Positions 27,983 to 36,836 of a stretch of 64,000 nt of DNA are shown piece after piece. Below the pieces are notes generated by a model. It was not told the DNA's origin. It searched no databases and worked only from the letters and a program-made list of their open reading frames with translations. Origin of the DNA: Luteococcus sp038433135 (lineage in GTDB: Bacteria; Actinomycetota; Actinomycetes; Propionibacteriales; Propionibacteriaceae); contig NZ_JBCDMV010000010.1 of NCBI RefSeq assembly GCF_038433135.1, positions 1 to 64,000 of the forward strand, read 5' to 3'. Numbering within the stretch: position 1 is the stretch's first letter; each line of letters begins with the position of its first letter. The position numbers and the translations under genes were made by a program.

Positions 27983-28073
27983 TTCCGAGAAGTGACCTCC
28001 AAATTTCGCCCCTTGCGGCGGCCTGAGCGTACCGAGCTCGAGCAGGGACGAATCTGGCGGTCGATTCTCGGAA
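27983..28073 (+). repeat. 91-bp inverted-repeat element, copy 2
   Basis: 91 nt; arms TTCCGAGAAGTGACCTCCAA / TCTGGCGGTCG-TTCTCGGAA; core TGAGCGT at offset 42-48. Sits between divergent genes (MFS and PP2C-like), 27 nt before the GTG start. Confidence 0.9.
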
Positions 28074-28099
28074 AACCAGTGGAGTGCAAGACTGGCACC

Positions 28100-28900
28100 G
28101 TGTCCGAGATCCACACCTTCAGTCGGCCCGCTGGGGCCGATCGCGACAACGAGGACGCCCTTGCCGTGGAATCCGGCATCGGCGTGGTGGTGGACGGCGC
28201 CGGACTGCCCAAACAGTTGCGCGGCGGCTGTCGGCACAGCGTGCGGTGGTACGCCCAGGCCCTGGCCGCGGAGTACGGTCGCCTGTTGGTGGACCGTCAG
28301 GTGCAGATGGCCAGCGCCCTCGCCTCGGCGATCGGCCGGGTGGCGGCCCGGCATCCGGAATGCGACCTGGCCGCCGGCTCCCCCAGCGCCACCGCGGCCG
28401 CCTTCCGAGTCAACGGCGACCAGCTGGAGTACCTGGTGCTGTGTGATGCCTCGATCATCCTGCGCACCCGAGAAGGCGCCGTCACCGAGATCACCGATGA
28501 CCGGCTCGGCGATCTGGTGGGACCGGTGGAAGCCCCGCTCACCAGCCCCGATGAGATCTGGGCGGCCCGGACGGCAGTGATGGCCCGCACCCGCAACCGG
28601 CCGGGTGGTTTCTGGTGCTGTCACCACGATCCGGGTGCTGCCGCTCACGCCCTGGTCGGCTCCTACCCGATGGCCGAGCTGGACGGGGTGATCGCCGCGA
28701 GCGATGGTGCCACCCGTGGCCACCAGTCGCTGGGAGTCCTCCCCCTGGAGGAATTTGCCGACGAAGTGTTTGCCGGCCGGGCGGCCCCGGTGGCCGATCG
28801 AATCCGGGCCACCGAGCGGGATCGAGCCGAGCAGCTGCGCAGCAGGGCCACCAAGGTGCATGACGACCTGACCGCGGTCTGGCTGGCTAACCGAGCCTGA
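28100..28900 (+). CDS. PP2C-family protein phosphatase-like protein
   Basis: 266 residues resembling PPM/PP2C phosphatases: GADRDNEDALAV, GVVVDGAG, LCDASIIL and IAASDGAT give the scattered Asp residues that bind the two metals. It is shorter and more divergent than housekeeping PstP and lacks a membrane segment. GTG start at 28100; AAGACT lies 6 nt upstream. It stands alone between two repeat copies in the same orientation, with no kinase or anti-sigma partner next to it, so its target is unknown. Confidence 0.65.
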   Translation: MSEIHTFSRPAGADRDNEDALAVESGIGVVVDGAGLPKQLRGGCRHSVRWYAQALAAEYGRLLVDRQVQMASALASAIGRVAARHPECDLAAGSPSATAAAFRVNGDQLEYLVLCDASIILRTREGAVTEITDDRLGDLVGPVEAPLTSPDEIWAARTAVMARTRNRPGGFWCCHHDPGAAAHALVGSYPMAELDGVIAASDGATRGHQSLGVLPLEEFADEVFAGRAAPVADRIRATERDRAEQLRSRATKVHDDLTAVWLANRA

Positions 28901-28953
28901 CCCGAGCAGCCAACCAGGGCAGGAAGCCCCAAATAACTGGCTCATTTGTCCAC

Positions 28954-29044
28954 TTCCGAGAACCGACCTCCAGAATCACACCGCTGAAGCGCGCGGAGCC
29001 GTAGCCGGGCCGTTCCGGTGGAATCTGGAGGTCGATTCTCGGAA
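28954..29044 (+). repeat. 91-bp inverted-repeat element, copy 3
   Basis: 91 nt; arms TTCCGAGAACCGACCTCCAG / TCTGGAGGTCG-TTCTCGGAA; core is the variant GGAGCCGT at offset 42-49. Lies between convergent genes, where it could also act as a terminator hairpin. Confidence 0.9.
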
Positions 29045-29084
29045 AGGCCTTCCCTAGCTGGCGGGTGGGCACCCCGCAGCGCGC

Positions 29085-29846
29085 TCAGACCAGCCCCATC
29101 ACCCCGCGCACCAGGGCGCTGAAACCGCCGAGGCCGGCCAGCGTGATCGCAATCGTCCTGGCCTGCGCTGAGCTGACCCGTCTGGCCGCCCAGGTGCCGG
29201 CCAGGATCCCAACCACCACGGTGACCACCACCAGCGGCATCAGCCACCACGGAGGCAGTGCGGTGTCGGCGGCCGCCAGAAGGGGCTTCACGAGCACCGA
29301 GAAGAAGCCCATGGTGGCGAAGACCGGCTGCATCGAGGCGGCAAAGGCCTTCTGCTCCCAAGCCACCAGCCGGGAGTGCACCACCATCACCGGCGCCGAG
29401 ACCCCGGCAGTGGTGTTGAAGATGCCGCCCAGGAAGCCCGCCAGCGGGGTGATCCACGGGGCGTGCACCCGCGGCATTCGGCCAAGGGCGCTGGCCAGCA
29501 CGGTCACCAGGATGGCCAGCATCACCACCCCGCCGACGATCACCTGCAGCCAGGCCGCCGGGGTGGCTCGCACCACGAAGCCGCCCACCACCGCGCCGGG
29601 GATGGCAAAGGCGCAGATCAGCAGGGCGCGGGGCCATTCCACGTCGCGGCGCAACGCCAACAGCATCATCAGGGCGGAGACGGTGGTGGTGGCATTGGCC
29701 ACCAGGACGCCGGTGGCCGCGCCCAGCACCAAGGTGAGGATCGGGGCGAGCACCAGGCCCATCCCCGTGCCGGAGAGGCGTTGCAGGACGGCGCCGACGA
29801 AGACCGCCACCAGCACCATCAGCAGGATCGGGGTGGAGAAGACCAT
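29085..29846 (-). CDS. TauE/SafE-family membrane transporter
   Basis: 253 residues, about eight membrane helices in two repeats (LVLAPILTLVLGAATGVLVANAT... and PLAGFLGGIFNTTAG), the hallmark of the sulfite exporter TauE/SafE family. Members export sulfite, sulfoacetate or other small anions; the substrate here is unknown. GAGGAT lies 6 nt before the ATG. Divergent from the DUF2461 gene, 38 nt apart. Confidence 0.85.
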   Translation of the reverse strand: MVFSTPILLMVLVAVFVGAVLQRLSGTGMGLVLAPILTLVLGAATGVLVANATTTVSALMMLLALRRDVEWPRALLICAFAIPGAVVGGFVVRATPAAWLQVIVGGVVMLAILVTVLASALGRMPRVHAPWITPLAGFLGGIFNTTAGVSAPVMVVHSRLVAWEQKAFAASMQPVFATMGFFSVLVKPLLAAADTALPPWWLMPLVVVTVVVGILAGTWAARRVSSAQARTIAITLAGLGGFSALVRGVMGLV

Positions 29847-29884
29847 GCGTCGATCCTCGCATCCCGCATGCCTAGGCTGGCGTC

Positions 29885-30538
29885 ATGGCCAGCTTCCAGG
29901 GAATCCCGCACGGCGCCGTCGACTTCTACCGCGAGCTCGAGGTGCACAACACCCGGGAGTGGTGGCTGGCCAACAAGGCTCGCTACGACGAGCTGGTCAA
30001 GGGCCCCATGGTCGCGCTCGGCGAGGCGGTGGCGCCGACCTTCGGGGAGCCCAAGGTCTACCGCCCCAATCGGGATGTGCGTTTCAGCCACGACAAGTCA
30101 CCGTACAAGCGCCACCAGGGGCTCTACGTGCGCAGCATGACGCACGCCGGCTGGTACCTGCAGTGCGATGCAACGGGATACTTCATCGCCGGCGGCAGCT
30201 ACTTCATGGCCGGCGACCAGCTGGCGCGCTACCGGGCCGCCGTCGCCAATGACGCCACCGGGGTGCAGCTGGAGGAGATCCTGCGGGAGCTGACCGAGGC
30301 CGGTTATGTGGTCACCGGGGAGAAGCTCGCCACCCGGCCGCGCGGGGTGACCGCGGATGCACCCCGGCTGGAATTGTTGCGCCACAAGACGATCGCGGCG
30401 CAGCTGAACCTGGGCGAGCCGGACTGGATGGAAACGCCGGAGGCCGCGGAGTACGTGAACGACGGCTGGGATGAGCTGCGGCCACTGGTGGGTTGGCTGG
30501 CGGAGTTCGTCGGGGACTCCGAGGCTTCCCGAGGGTGA
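29885..30538 (+). CDS. DUF2461 family protein
   Basis: 217 residues matching DUF2461 (TIGR02453): an N-terminal FYRELEVHNTREWWLANKARYD, then PKVYRPNRDVRFSHDKSPYK and a Gly-rich FIAGGSYFMAGDQLARYR stretch. It is a widely distributed cytoplasmic family with no established function. TAGGCT at 29873-29878 ends 6 nt before the ATG and no Shine-Dalgarno is present, so a leaderless mRNA is likely. Its stop is 3 nt from the end of the convergent MFS gene. Confidence 0.85.
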   Translation: MASFQGIPHGAVDFYRELEVHNTREWWLANKARYDELVKGPMVALGEAVAPTFGEPKVYRPNRDVRFSHDKSPYKRHQGLYVRSMTHAGWYLQCDATGYFIAGGSYFMAGDQLARYRAAVANDATGVQLEEILRELTEAGYVVTGEKLATRPRGVTADAPRLELLRHKTIAAQLNLGEPDWMETPEAAEYVNDGWDELRPLVGWLAEFVGDSEASRG

Positions 30539-30541
30539 GGT

Positions 30542-31762
30542 TCAGGCAGCTCGGCGCAGGCCAGCCCACATCCCCGTCGCGGCCAGCGCGGCCAGCACGC
30601 CGGATCCCAGGACCGGCCACAGGCCGTCGGCCGGATTGCTGACCAGCTGCCCGGCGACGGCCGCTCCGGCGCTGACCCCCAGGGTCAGGCAGGTGGCCAG
30701 CACGGTCATCATGGTGGCCACCCGATCGCGCGGGGCGATCCGCTCCATCCAGCCGAAGGAGCTGACCAGGGTCACGCCGGCGCCCACGCCCAACAGCACC
30801 GCGACGACGGCGGCCAGCCCGGCGCCGGGCAGCAACATCATCAGTGCGGCACCGGAGGCCATCGCCACGGCGCCGAAAAGAACCCGTAGCCAGACCGCGA
30901 TCCGCGGCGAGAGTCGGCCCACCAGCAGGCTCGCCACCCCGCTGCCGATCCCGACGCAGCCATAGACCAGGCCGGTGATGCCGGGCGTGCCACGCTGCGC
31001 GAACAGGGCGGTCAGGGCGGTCTGGGTGGCGCCGAAGAGCACACCGACGCCGAGGCAGGCGAGCATCGGCCAGAGCACGGCCAGCCCGGTGCGAGTGTGG
31101 CTGGCGGCGGCGCGTTGCGCGGCGGTGGAGACCGTCCAGTGCGCCCGGGTGGTGAGCAGGTGAGCGACGAAGATGCCCTGCAGCACCAGCGTCAGCGCCA
31201 TCATCGCGAGCGCCGCGGAGGAGGCGCCGAGCCAGCTGACCAGCACACTGGCCAGCACCGGGCCGATCACAAAGCCGATCTCATCCACCGCACCCTCATA
31301 ACCCAGCGCCCTGGAGACCAGCTGGGGCGCACGCAACCGGGCCGCGAGGTGCGACCAGTGACTGCGCGCCACCGGCCCGATCTGTGGATTGGCGGCGCCG
31401 ACCACGGCCGCGGCCACGAGCAACTGCCAGGACGGCGCCTGGTGGGTCAGTCCGATCAGGAAGACTGCCTGCCCCAGCAGGGAAACCAGCGTGGCACCGG
31501 TCACCACCCGCAGCGGGCCGAGGCTGTCCACCAACCGTCCGACGACGGGGGCTCCGACGGCGCTGCCCAACCCGACCGCCCCCACCGCCAGGCCGCCGAC
31601 ACCCATCCCACGACCGTCCTGGTTGAGCACCATCAGGTAGCCCAACTGGATCATCGACGAGGGCAGTCGCGCGGCGAAGGCGGTGACCAGGAAGGCCCAG
31701 CCACCGGCGCTGACCAGGGTTGCTGAGGACGATGCCTCGCGCGGCGGTGTGGTGTGGGCCAT
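30542..31762 (-). CDS. MFS transporter
   Basis: 406 residues with twelve membrane segments and the MFS signature region GAPVVGRLVDSLGPLRV between helices 2 and 3. It resembles drug/metabolite exporters but no substrate can be named. The ATG at 31762 begins a short tail before the first helix; upstream codons in this frame have no family character. Confidence 0.8.
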   Translation of the reverse strand: MAHTTPPREASSSATLVSAGGWAFLVTAFAARLPSSMIQLGYLMVLNQDGRGMGVGGLAVGAVGLGSAVGAPVVGRLVDSLGPLRVVTGATLVSLLGQAVFLIGLTHQAPSWQLLVAAAVVGAANPQIGPVARSHWSHLAARLRAPQLVSRALGYEGAVDEIGFVIGPVLASVLVSWLGASSAALAMMALTLVLQGIFVAHLLTTRAHWTVSTAAQRAAASHTRTGLAVLWPMLACLGVGVLFGATQTALTALFAQRGTPGITGLVYGCVGIGSGVASLLVGRLSPRIAVWLRVLFGAVAMASGAALMMLLPGAGLAAVVAVLLGVGAGVTLVSSFGWMERIAPRDRVATMMTVLATCLTLGVSAGAAVAGQLVSNPADGLWPVLGSGVLAALAATGMWAGLRRAA

Positions 31763-31866
31763 GAAGTCTCCAGGGTTGCGTCGACTGGACGCGTCCCCGG
31801 CCTCACACGCGTCTGGAATCCCCTGTGGGTCCACGATACGACGCGCGGGGCTGGAAGCCACAATCG

Positions 31867-32196
31867 TCAGTGGCCCTCGCCCCCGCTGACCAGCTTGAGC
31901 CCGATCACGCACACGATGATCCCGGCCACCAGCAGGATCTTCGTCAGGCTGGCGCTCTCGGTGCCGCTGAGCATCGCCCAGGCCACCGTCGCCGACGCCC
32001 CGATCCCCACCCAGACGGCATAGGCGGTGCCCACCGGGATCTCCCGCATGCCGTAGGCCAGCCCAGCCATCGACAGGCACATCGCCACGACGAAGACCAC
32101 GATCGGCATCGGTCGGCTGAGGCCGCTGATTCGATCGAGGGCGGTGGCCCAGACCGCTTCCATCAGGCCGGAGAGCACCAGGACGATCCAAGACAT
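31867..32196 (-). CDS. gdx: SMR-family guanidinium exporter (SugE/Gdx subgroup)
   Basis: 109 residues, four membrane helices. The essential glutamate lies in the first helix (LSGLMEAVWA), and ISGLSRPMP, PVGTAYAVWVGIGA and the C-terminal VCVIGLKLVSG match the Gdx (formerly SugE) branch rather than EmrE. The protein would work as a dual-topology dimer exporting guanidinium ions in exchange for protons. No guanidine riboswitch is apparent upstream. GACGAT sits 6 nt before the ATG. Confidence 0.85.
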   Translation of the reverse strand: MSWIVLVLSGLMEAVWATALDRISGLSRPMPIVVFVVAMCLSMAGLAYGMREIPVGTAYAVWVGIGASATVAWAMLSGTESASLTKILLVAGIIVCVIGLKLVSGGEGH

Positions 32197-32271
32197 GGGG
32201 CCATCGTCGCACCCGGGCTTCCCGGGGCGGCAATTCCGGTGGCCGCTCCCCGCGCAAGTGGTGGGCACTGG

Positions 32272-33627
32272 TCAGTCGTTGTGCCGCCAGTGCGCCTCGG
32301 GGATGGTGACCTTGGGTTCGCGACGCCCGCGGGAGACCCAGTCCCGCACCGGCGAGGCGCTGACCGCCAGCACCGTGAGCACCGCCAGCCCGGCGGCCAG
32401 CAGGTTTCCCAGGGAGGTGGCATCCTGCGTCGTCACCCCGGCGAGCAGGCCGACGGCGTCGATCACCGCAACCAGCATCAGCAGCACCCAGGCGATCCGC
32501 TTGCGGGCGATGATCAGCCACCAGAGCACCACCGCGGCCAGGGCCCAGACCGCCGAGAAGCGCAGATTCCCCCAGGAATCCCCCAGCAGCGGGCCTGCGG
32601 TGCCCCGCCACCAGGCGAAGAGCCAGGCTCCGCCCACCACCAGGGCCCGTCCGGCCACCAGGATCCCGGTGATCCACAATGCCGCCGGCGGAACCCCGTG
32701 CCGAGCGAAACCGGGGTAGGGGTAGACCCGCGCCGAGACCTTTTCCGGCGCCACCCGCATCAGCGCCCCCGAGACATTGACCACGGGCAGGTGACCGTCG
32801 GTACGGACCCGGTCACCGCCACCGTTGCGGTGGTGATAGGCCGTCGAGAAACCGTGGATCACGTGCACCTGGCTATCCGGATCCGCATAGCGGATCGTGT
32901 CGATCAGGTAGTCCCGCTCAATGTCGATGTTCTCGTCGATCTTGTGCGTGATCTGCCAGGTGAACATCGAGAAGCCCACCGCTCGGTCGTAGGTGGCGGC
33001 GGCCACCCACTGCACCGCATGACCGCCGGGCAGCAACCAGCCCTGCGGGGTGCGCCAGAACCGGACGTGGTGCCGCCGGGTGGGATTGCCGTCCACCTCC
33101 TGCTGGTAGGCGAAATCCTGCCGACGGCCGAACAGGAAGAGCCCGGAGACCGGCGCCGCCGGGTAGGAGCGGCGCAGCGCCCAGGAGTGGATCATCCCCC
33201 AGGCCGAGCGCACCGAGAGGTCATCGGCCTTGGCCCAGCCGGCCGCGCGCAGGGCGGCGTGGACGTCGTGCTCGTTGCCATCGAGGGCTAGGTTGATCGG
33301 ATCACCCAGGACACCGTCGGAGGTGCGGGTGCGCCCGGTGAAATAGTCGGGCAGGTAGAGCAGCGTGAACAGCTGGTGCACTCGCGGCAGCGCCAGGTAG
33401 GCGGTCAGCCCCCAGAACAGCAGCAGGTGGAGGAAACGCACCGTGTGGCCGCTGAAACCGCTGCTCAGCAGCAGGGCGGCCAGCCAGAAGGCCAGCCCCA
33501 GCGCCACCACGACGAAGCCCGCGGAGAGCAGTTCGAAGACCGCGAAGGTACGCCGTGCCGACACCTTGCCGGGCGCCCGCCGGTAGACCGGGGGGCGCGG
33601 CGGCACCGGGTAGCGCGGGTCTGACAT
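32272..33627 (-). CDS. LssY_C-domain membrane protein
   Basis: 451 residues. Two membrane helices near the N-terminus precede an LssY C-terminal domain (about 105-290; DPINLALDGNEHDVHAALRA, RRHHVRFW, ATYDRAVGFS, HKIDENIDIERDYL), then four or five helices. LssY_C occurs fused to phosphatase or permease domains and has no proven function. GATGAT is 6 nt before the ATG at 33627. Confidence 0.75.
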   Translation of the reverse strand: MSDPRYPVPPRPPVYRRAPGKVSARRTFAVFELLSAGFVVVALGLAFWLAALLLSSGFSGHTVRFLHLLLFWGLTAYLALPRVHQLFTLLYLPDYFTGRTRTSDGVLGDPINLALDGNEHDVHAALRAAGWAKADDLSVRSAWGMIHSWALRRSYPAAPVSGLFLFGRRQDFAYQQEVDGNPTRRHHVRFWRTPQGWLLPGGHAVQWVAAATYDRAVGFSMFTWQITHKIDENIDIERDYLIDTIRYADPDSQVHVIHGFSTAYHHRNGGGDRVRTDGHLPVVNVSGALMRVAPEKVSARVYPYPGFARHGVPPAALWITGILVAGRALVVGGAWLFAWWRGTAGPLLGDSWGNLRFSAVWALAAVVLWWLIIARKRIAWVLLMLVAVIDAVGLLAGVTTQDATSLGNLLAAGLAVLTVLAVSASPVRDWVSRGRREPKVTIPEAHWRHND

Positions 33628-33715
33628 GGCTCCATCATCGCGCAGCCCTCCGACAGGTCTCGACACCCGTCAGACCGGCCGAGAACTGTCGGAGGCACTG
33701 CCTACCATCGTTGAC

Positions 33716-34111
33716 GTGAGCAATCCCGTGCACCACATTGAGCTGTGGACCGACGATCTGGCTGGTTGCGCACCAAGCCTGGACTGGCTGCTGCCCCGGA
33801 TCGGCTGGCTCGCCGAGCACGACCCCGCCTGGCCCGCCGGACGGGTCTGGCGGCATGCCAGCGGCGCCTATCTGGTGCTGGAGCAGTCGCCCGCCGTCAC
33901 ACCCGGTGGTCATGACCGGATGCGCCCCGGGCTCAACCACCTCGCCTTCCGAGTTCCCCCTGGTCTCCTGACCGAGGTACGTCGGGAAGCCCCGCACCAC
34001 GGCTGGCGGGAGTTGTTCGCGGAGCGCTACCCGTGGGCCAACGGCAACGAGTCCCGAGCCCTCTTCCTGGAGAACGGTCAGGGCTTCGAGGTGGAGCTGG
34101 TGGCGGCGTGA
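33716..34111 (+). CDS. VOC (glyoxalase-like) superfamily protein
   Basis: 131 residues: VHHIELWTDDL at the start, GLNHLAFRV in the middle and a terminal FLENGQGFEVELV supply the His and Glu residues expected for a VOC metal site. Likely a glyoxalase, dioxygenase or resistance-type protein; the reaction is unknown. GTG start at 33716 with TACCAT (33703-33708) 7 nt upstream, probably leaderless. Confidence 0.75.
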   Translation: MSNPVHHIELWTDDLAGCAPSLDWLLPRIGWLAEHDPAWPAGRVWRHASGAYLVLEQSPAVTPGGHDRMRPGLNHLAFRVPPGLLTEVRREAPHHGWRELFAERYPWANGNESRALFLENGQGFEVELVAA

Positions 34112-34120
34112 GTACCCCGG

Positions 34121-34771
34121 TCAGGGCTTGGGGAGCGCCTGACCCACCGGTGTCTGGCCGTCGTTGAAGCTGATCACCTGGTGGCGGGCCCGCTCGGGTT
34201 CCGCCAGCACCGCGGCGATCATCTGGGCGACATTGCCGCGGGAAACCTGACCGGCCTCGTCAGCGGTGGCATCCACCCGACCGGTGGGCTCCGCCAAGGT
34301 GAGGGCGCTGGGCCGCAGCACCGTCCAGTCCAGGGAGGTCTGCATGAGGTGCTCGTCGGCGGCCGCCTTCGCCTCGGCATAGGCGTAGAAGGAGTTGTCC
34401 GGGCTCACACCGTGATCCGGCCCCGCGCCGAAGTAGGAGACCATCACGAACCGCGGCACCCCGGCGGCCACGGCCGCATCCATGGTGCGGATCGCGGCAT
34501 CCCGATCCACCGCGTAGGTGCGTTCCGGATTTCCGCCACCCGCTCCGGCCGACCAGACCACCGCGTCGCTGCCCCGCAGCAGGTCGGTCAATTCCTCAGT
34601 GCCCAGATCCTGCACATCGGCCACCACCGGGGTTGCCCCGGCAGCCGCGACGTCGTCGGCGTGCTCCGGATTGCGGATCACCCCATCCACCTGATCTCCA
34701 GCGGCGCTGACTAGGGGCAATGCCAGCAGCGCCACCTTGCCATGAGCGCCGATCATCGTGACCTTGGGCAT
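34121..34771 (-). CDS. NAD(P)-binding SDR-like protein (NmrA/atypical SDR)
   Basis: 216 residues. The atypical SDR nucleotide motif reads VTMIGAHGKVA near the N-terminus; further on come VVWSAGAGGG, a VMVSYFGA strand and YAEAKAAADEHL, then DWTVLRPSAL. This matches the NAD(P)H-binding YwnB/NmrA group often annotated as sugar-epimerase-like. The substrate is unknown. GGAGGAAAT immediately before the ATG makes the start certain. The gene ends 9 nt from the VOC gene stop (convergent). Confidence 0.82.
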   Translation of the reverse strand: MPKVTMIGAHGKVALLALPLVSAAGDQVDGVIRNPEHADDVAAAGATPVVADVQDLGTEELTDLLRGSDAVVWSAGAGGGNPERTYAVDRDAAIRTMDAAVAAGVPRFVMVSYFGAGPDHGVSPDNSFYAYAEAKAAADEHLMQTSLDWTVLRPSALTLAEPTGRVDATADEAGQVSRGNVAQMIAAVLAEPERARHQVISFNDGQTPVGQALPKP

Positions 34772-34875
34772 ATTTCCTCCTGCGTGGTCCGTAGCCCAGC
34801 CGTTCCGGGCCTCATGGGAGAACAAGCCGCAGAGCGGGCGGTATTCCCCTTCCCACCACTGGGCCACCTGACCAG

Positions 34876-34965
34876 TTCCGAGAATCCACCTCCAGAATGA
34901 CGCCGCGCGGTGAGGGTACGCGCAGGCACGCCAGGCGGGCCGAATCTGGAGGTCGCTTCTCGGAA
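34876..34965 (-). repeat. 91-bp inverted-repeat element, copy 4
   Basis: 90 nt; arms TTCCGAGAATCCACCTCCAG / TCTGGAGGTCGCTTCTCGGAA (one mismatch per arm). On the minus strand the core reads TGCGCGT at offset 42-48. Lies between divergent genes. Confidence 0.88.
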
Positions 34966-35018
34966 TCGTCCGCCTCGGCCGGGGCTACGCTGACCCCAGA
35001 CAGAGCCCAGGAGCACCC

Positions 35019-36689
35019 GTGATACCCGCCAAGCCGTACATCCTGCTGGTCAGCCCCGATCATGCCGACTTCCTGCTGGACGAGTTCGGCAGGTACGCCC
35101 GCGACTACGCCTTGCGCACCGCTGCGGACTGCGAGGATGCCTGCCGCGTGATCGACGGCATCAACCAGCTGGAGGGCAGGGTGGCGCTGCTGGTCTCCGA
35201 TTCCCGGCTGCCCGACGCCGAGGTCTGGGACGCCTTCGAACAATGGCGAGCACTGCTGCCCAATACCCGTCGCCTGGTGGTCACGCCCTGGGAGCGCTTC
35301 GCCGAGGACAGCGCTCGGCTGCGCGGACACCTGGCCCGCAGCGTCTTCGATGCCTCGCTGCTGATGCCCCGCGGGGTTCGCGACGAGGAGTTCCACACCG
35401 CCGTCACCGAGCTGCTGTCCGACTGGGGCAACATGGTCGGTGGTCCGGTGGTGACCAATGTGGTGATCGTCGCCGAGGCGCGAGATCCGCTGGGGCTGGC
35501 TCTGGACGACTACTTCCACCGCACCGGGATGCCCTGCGAGACCGTCCGACCCACCTCCGACAAGGGGCGACAACTGCTGGAGCAGGTTCCGCCCGAGGAA
35601 CGGCGGCTGCCGCTGCTGGTGGCTCCGCAGTTCGGCGAGCCGTTCACCCCGGCCAGCGTGCGGGAAGTGGCGGGGCGATTCTACGGGCGGCCCGACCAGA
35701 TCGACACGGACGAATGCGCCGACGTGGTGATCATCGGCGCCGGCCCAGCCGGGCTGGCCGCCGCCGTGTACGCGTCGTCGGAGGGGCTGACCACGCACGT
35801 CCTGGAGGCCGAGGCGATCGGCGGGCAGGCCGGCACGTCGTCGATGATCCGGAACTATCTGGGCTTTCCCCGCGGCATTTCGGGGATGCGGCTGGCCCAG
35901 CGCGCCCGTGCCCAGGCGCTCCGCTTCGGCACCCGTTTCTGGACGGGTTGGCCGGCCACCGGCATCCGGCGCGAGGGCGACCGTTTCGTCGTGCAGACCG
36001 ACGGCGGAGACTTGACGGCCCGCACCGTGGTGATCGCCACCGGGGTCAGCTACCGGCGGCTTGGCGTCGAATCAGTCGAGGAATTGGTGGGCCAAGGGGT
36101 GCACTATGGCGCCGTCACCACCGCCGCACGGGAGCTGGCGGAACGCCATGTCGTCGTGGTGGGTGGCGGCAATTCCGCTGGCCAGGCGGCGATGCACCTG
36201 GCCCGCTTCGCCGAAACCGTGACGCTGGTGGTGCGCCGGCCCGGCCTGTCCGAGACCATGAGCGCCTACTTGATCGACGAGATCGAGGCCAACCCAAGGA
36301 TCCTGGTGCGCGGCACGTCAGCCGTGATGGAGGCCGGTGGGGATGGACGGCTGGAGTGGGTCACGATCGCCTCCATCAGCAGCGACATCCGCGAACGAAT
36401 CCCCGCTGACGGGCTCTTCCTGTTGATCGGCGCCCAGACCCACAGTGGATGGCTGCCACCCGAGATCGCGCTGGATGACCACGGCTTCATCCTCACCGGC
36501 GCGGACACGCCCCGCAGCAGTTGGCGCGACGACCTACCGCCGGCCGCGATGGAGACCACGTCCCCCGGGATCTACGCCGTCGGTGACACTCGCTCCGGCT
36601 CGATGAAGCGCGTCGCCTCGGCCGCGGGTGAGGGAGCCGCGGTCGTGCCGCTGGTCCACGATCATCTGGAGCATCATCCGGCCCATTGA
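35019..36689 (+). CDS. receiver-like / thioredoxin-fold / TrxR-like FAD oxidoreductase fusion
   Basis: 556 residues. Residues 1-125 resemble a response-regulator receiver (YILLVSPD at the start, LLVSDSRLPD); 145-225 look like a thioredoxin/glutaredoxin-type alpha/beta domain without a clear active-site pair; 235-556 are a thioredoxin-reductase-like two-dinucleotide domain with GAGPAG (240-245), VVVGGGNSAGQAA and GIYAVGDTR. The redox CxxC of thioredoxin reductase is missing: its place (about 363-367) reads YGAVT. So it can bind FAD and NAD(P)H but cannot reduce disulfides in the usual way. GTG start with CAGGAG upstream and a TACGCT -10 box at 34986-34991. Partner and substrate are unknown. 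Confidence 0.78.
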   Translation: MIPAKPYILLVSPDHADFLLDEFGRYARDYALRTAADCEDACRVIDGINQLEGRVALLVSDSRLPDAEVWDAFEQWRALLPNTRRLVVTPWERFAEDSARLRGHLARSVFDASLLMPRGVRDEEFHTAVTELLSDWGNMVGGPVVTNVVIVAEARDPLGLALDDYFHRTGMPCETVRPTSDKGRQLLEQVPPEERRLPLLVAPQFGEPFTPASVREVAGRFYGRPDQIDTDECADVVIIGAGPAGLAAAVYASSEGLTTHVLEAEAIGGQAGTSSMIRNYLGFPRGISGMRLAQRARAQALRFGTRFWTGWPATGIRREGDRFVVQTDGGDLTARTVVIATGVSYRRLGVESVEELVGQGVHYGAVTTAARELAERHVVVVGGGNSAGQAAMHLARFAETVTLVVRRPGLSETMSAYLIDEIEANPRILVRGTSAVMEAGGDGRLEWVTIASISSDIRERIPADGLFLLIGAQTHSGWLPPEIALDDHGFILTGADTPRSSWRDDLPPAAMETTSPGIYAVGDTRSGSMKRVASAAGEGAAVVPLVHDHLEHHPAH

Positions 36690-36734
36690 ATCCGGCCCAC
36701 TGCACGGCCAGGGCGGTCGCCCGGCGAACGGCGA

Positions 36735-36836
36735 TTCCGAGAAGTGCCCTCCAGAATTGGGCTGGCCGGGAGGTGATGAGCGTAACCCCCCGGCGATCGG
36801 CACGCCCCGCGGATTTCTGGAGGTCACTTCTCGGAA
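36735..36836 (+). repeat. 91-bp inverted-repeat element, copy 5 (102 nt)
   Basis: The longest copy; arms TTCCGAGAAGTGCCCTCCAG / TTCTGGAGGTCACTTCTCGGAA... with core TGAGCGT at offset 43-49 from the left end, so the extra bases lie to the right of the core. Its right arm supplies the last codons and the stop of the convergent LysR gene. Confidence 0.9.

Noticed and set aside
27926..28945. Upstream extension of the MFS gene frame
   Set aside because: The frame stays open but runs antisense through the PP2C-like gene and repeat copy 2; the true transporter begins at 27925.
32197..32271. A guanidine riboswitch in front of gdx
   Set aside because: The upstream gap is short and I see no conserved ACGR-type loops or stem pattern.
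31763..32677. Upstream extension of the second MFS gene frame
   Set aside because: It is the reverse shadow of gdx and LssY_C coding sequence in another frame and has no membrane pattern.
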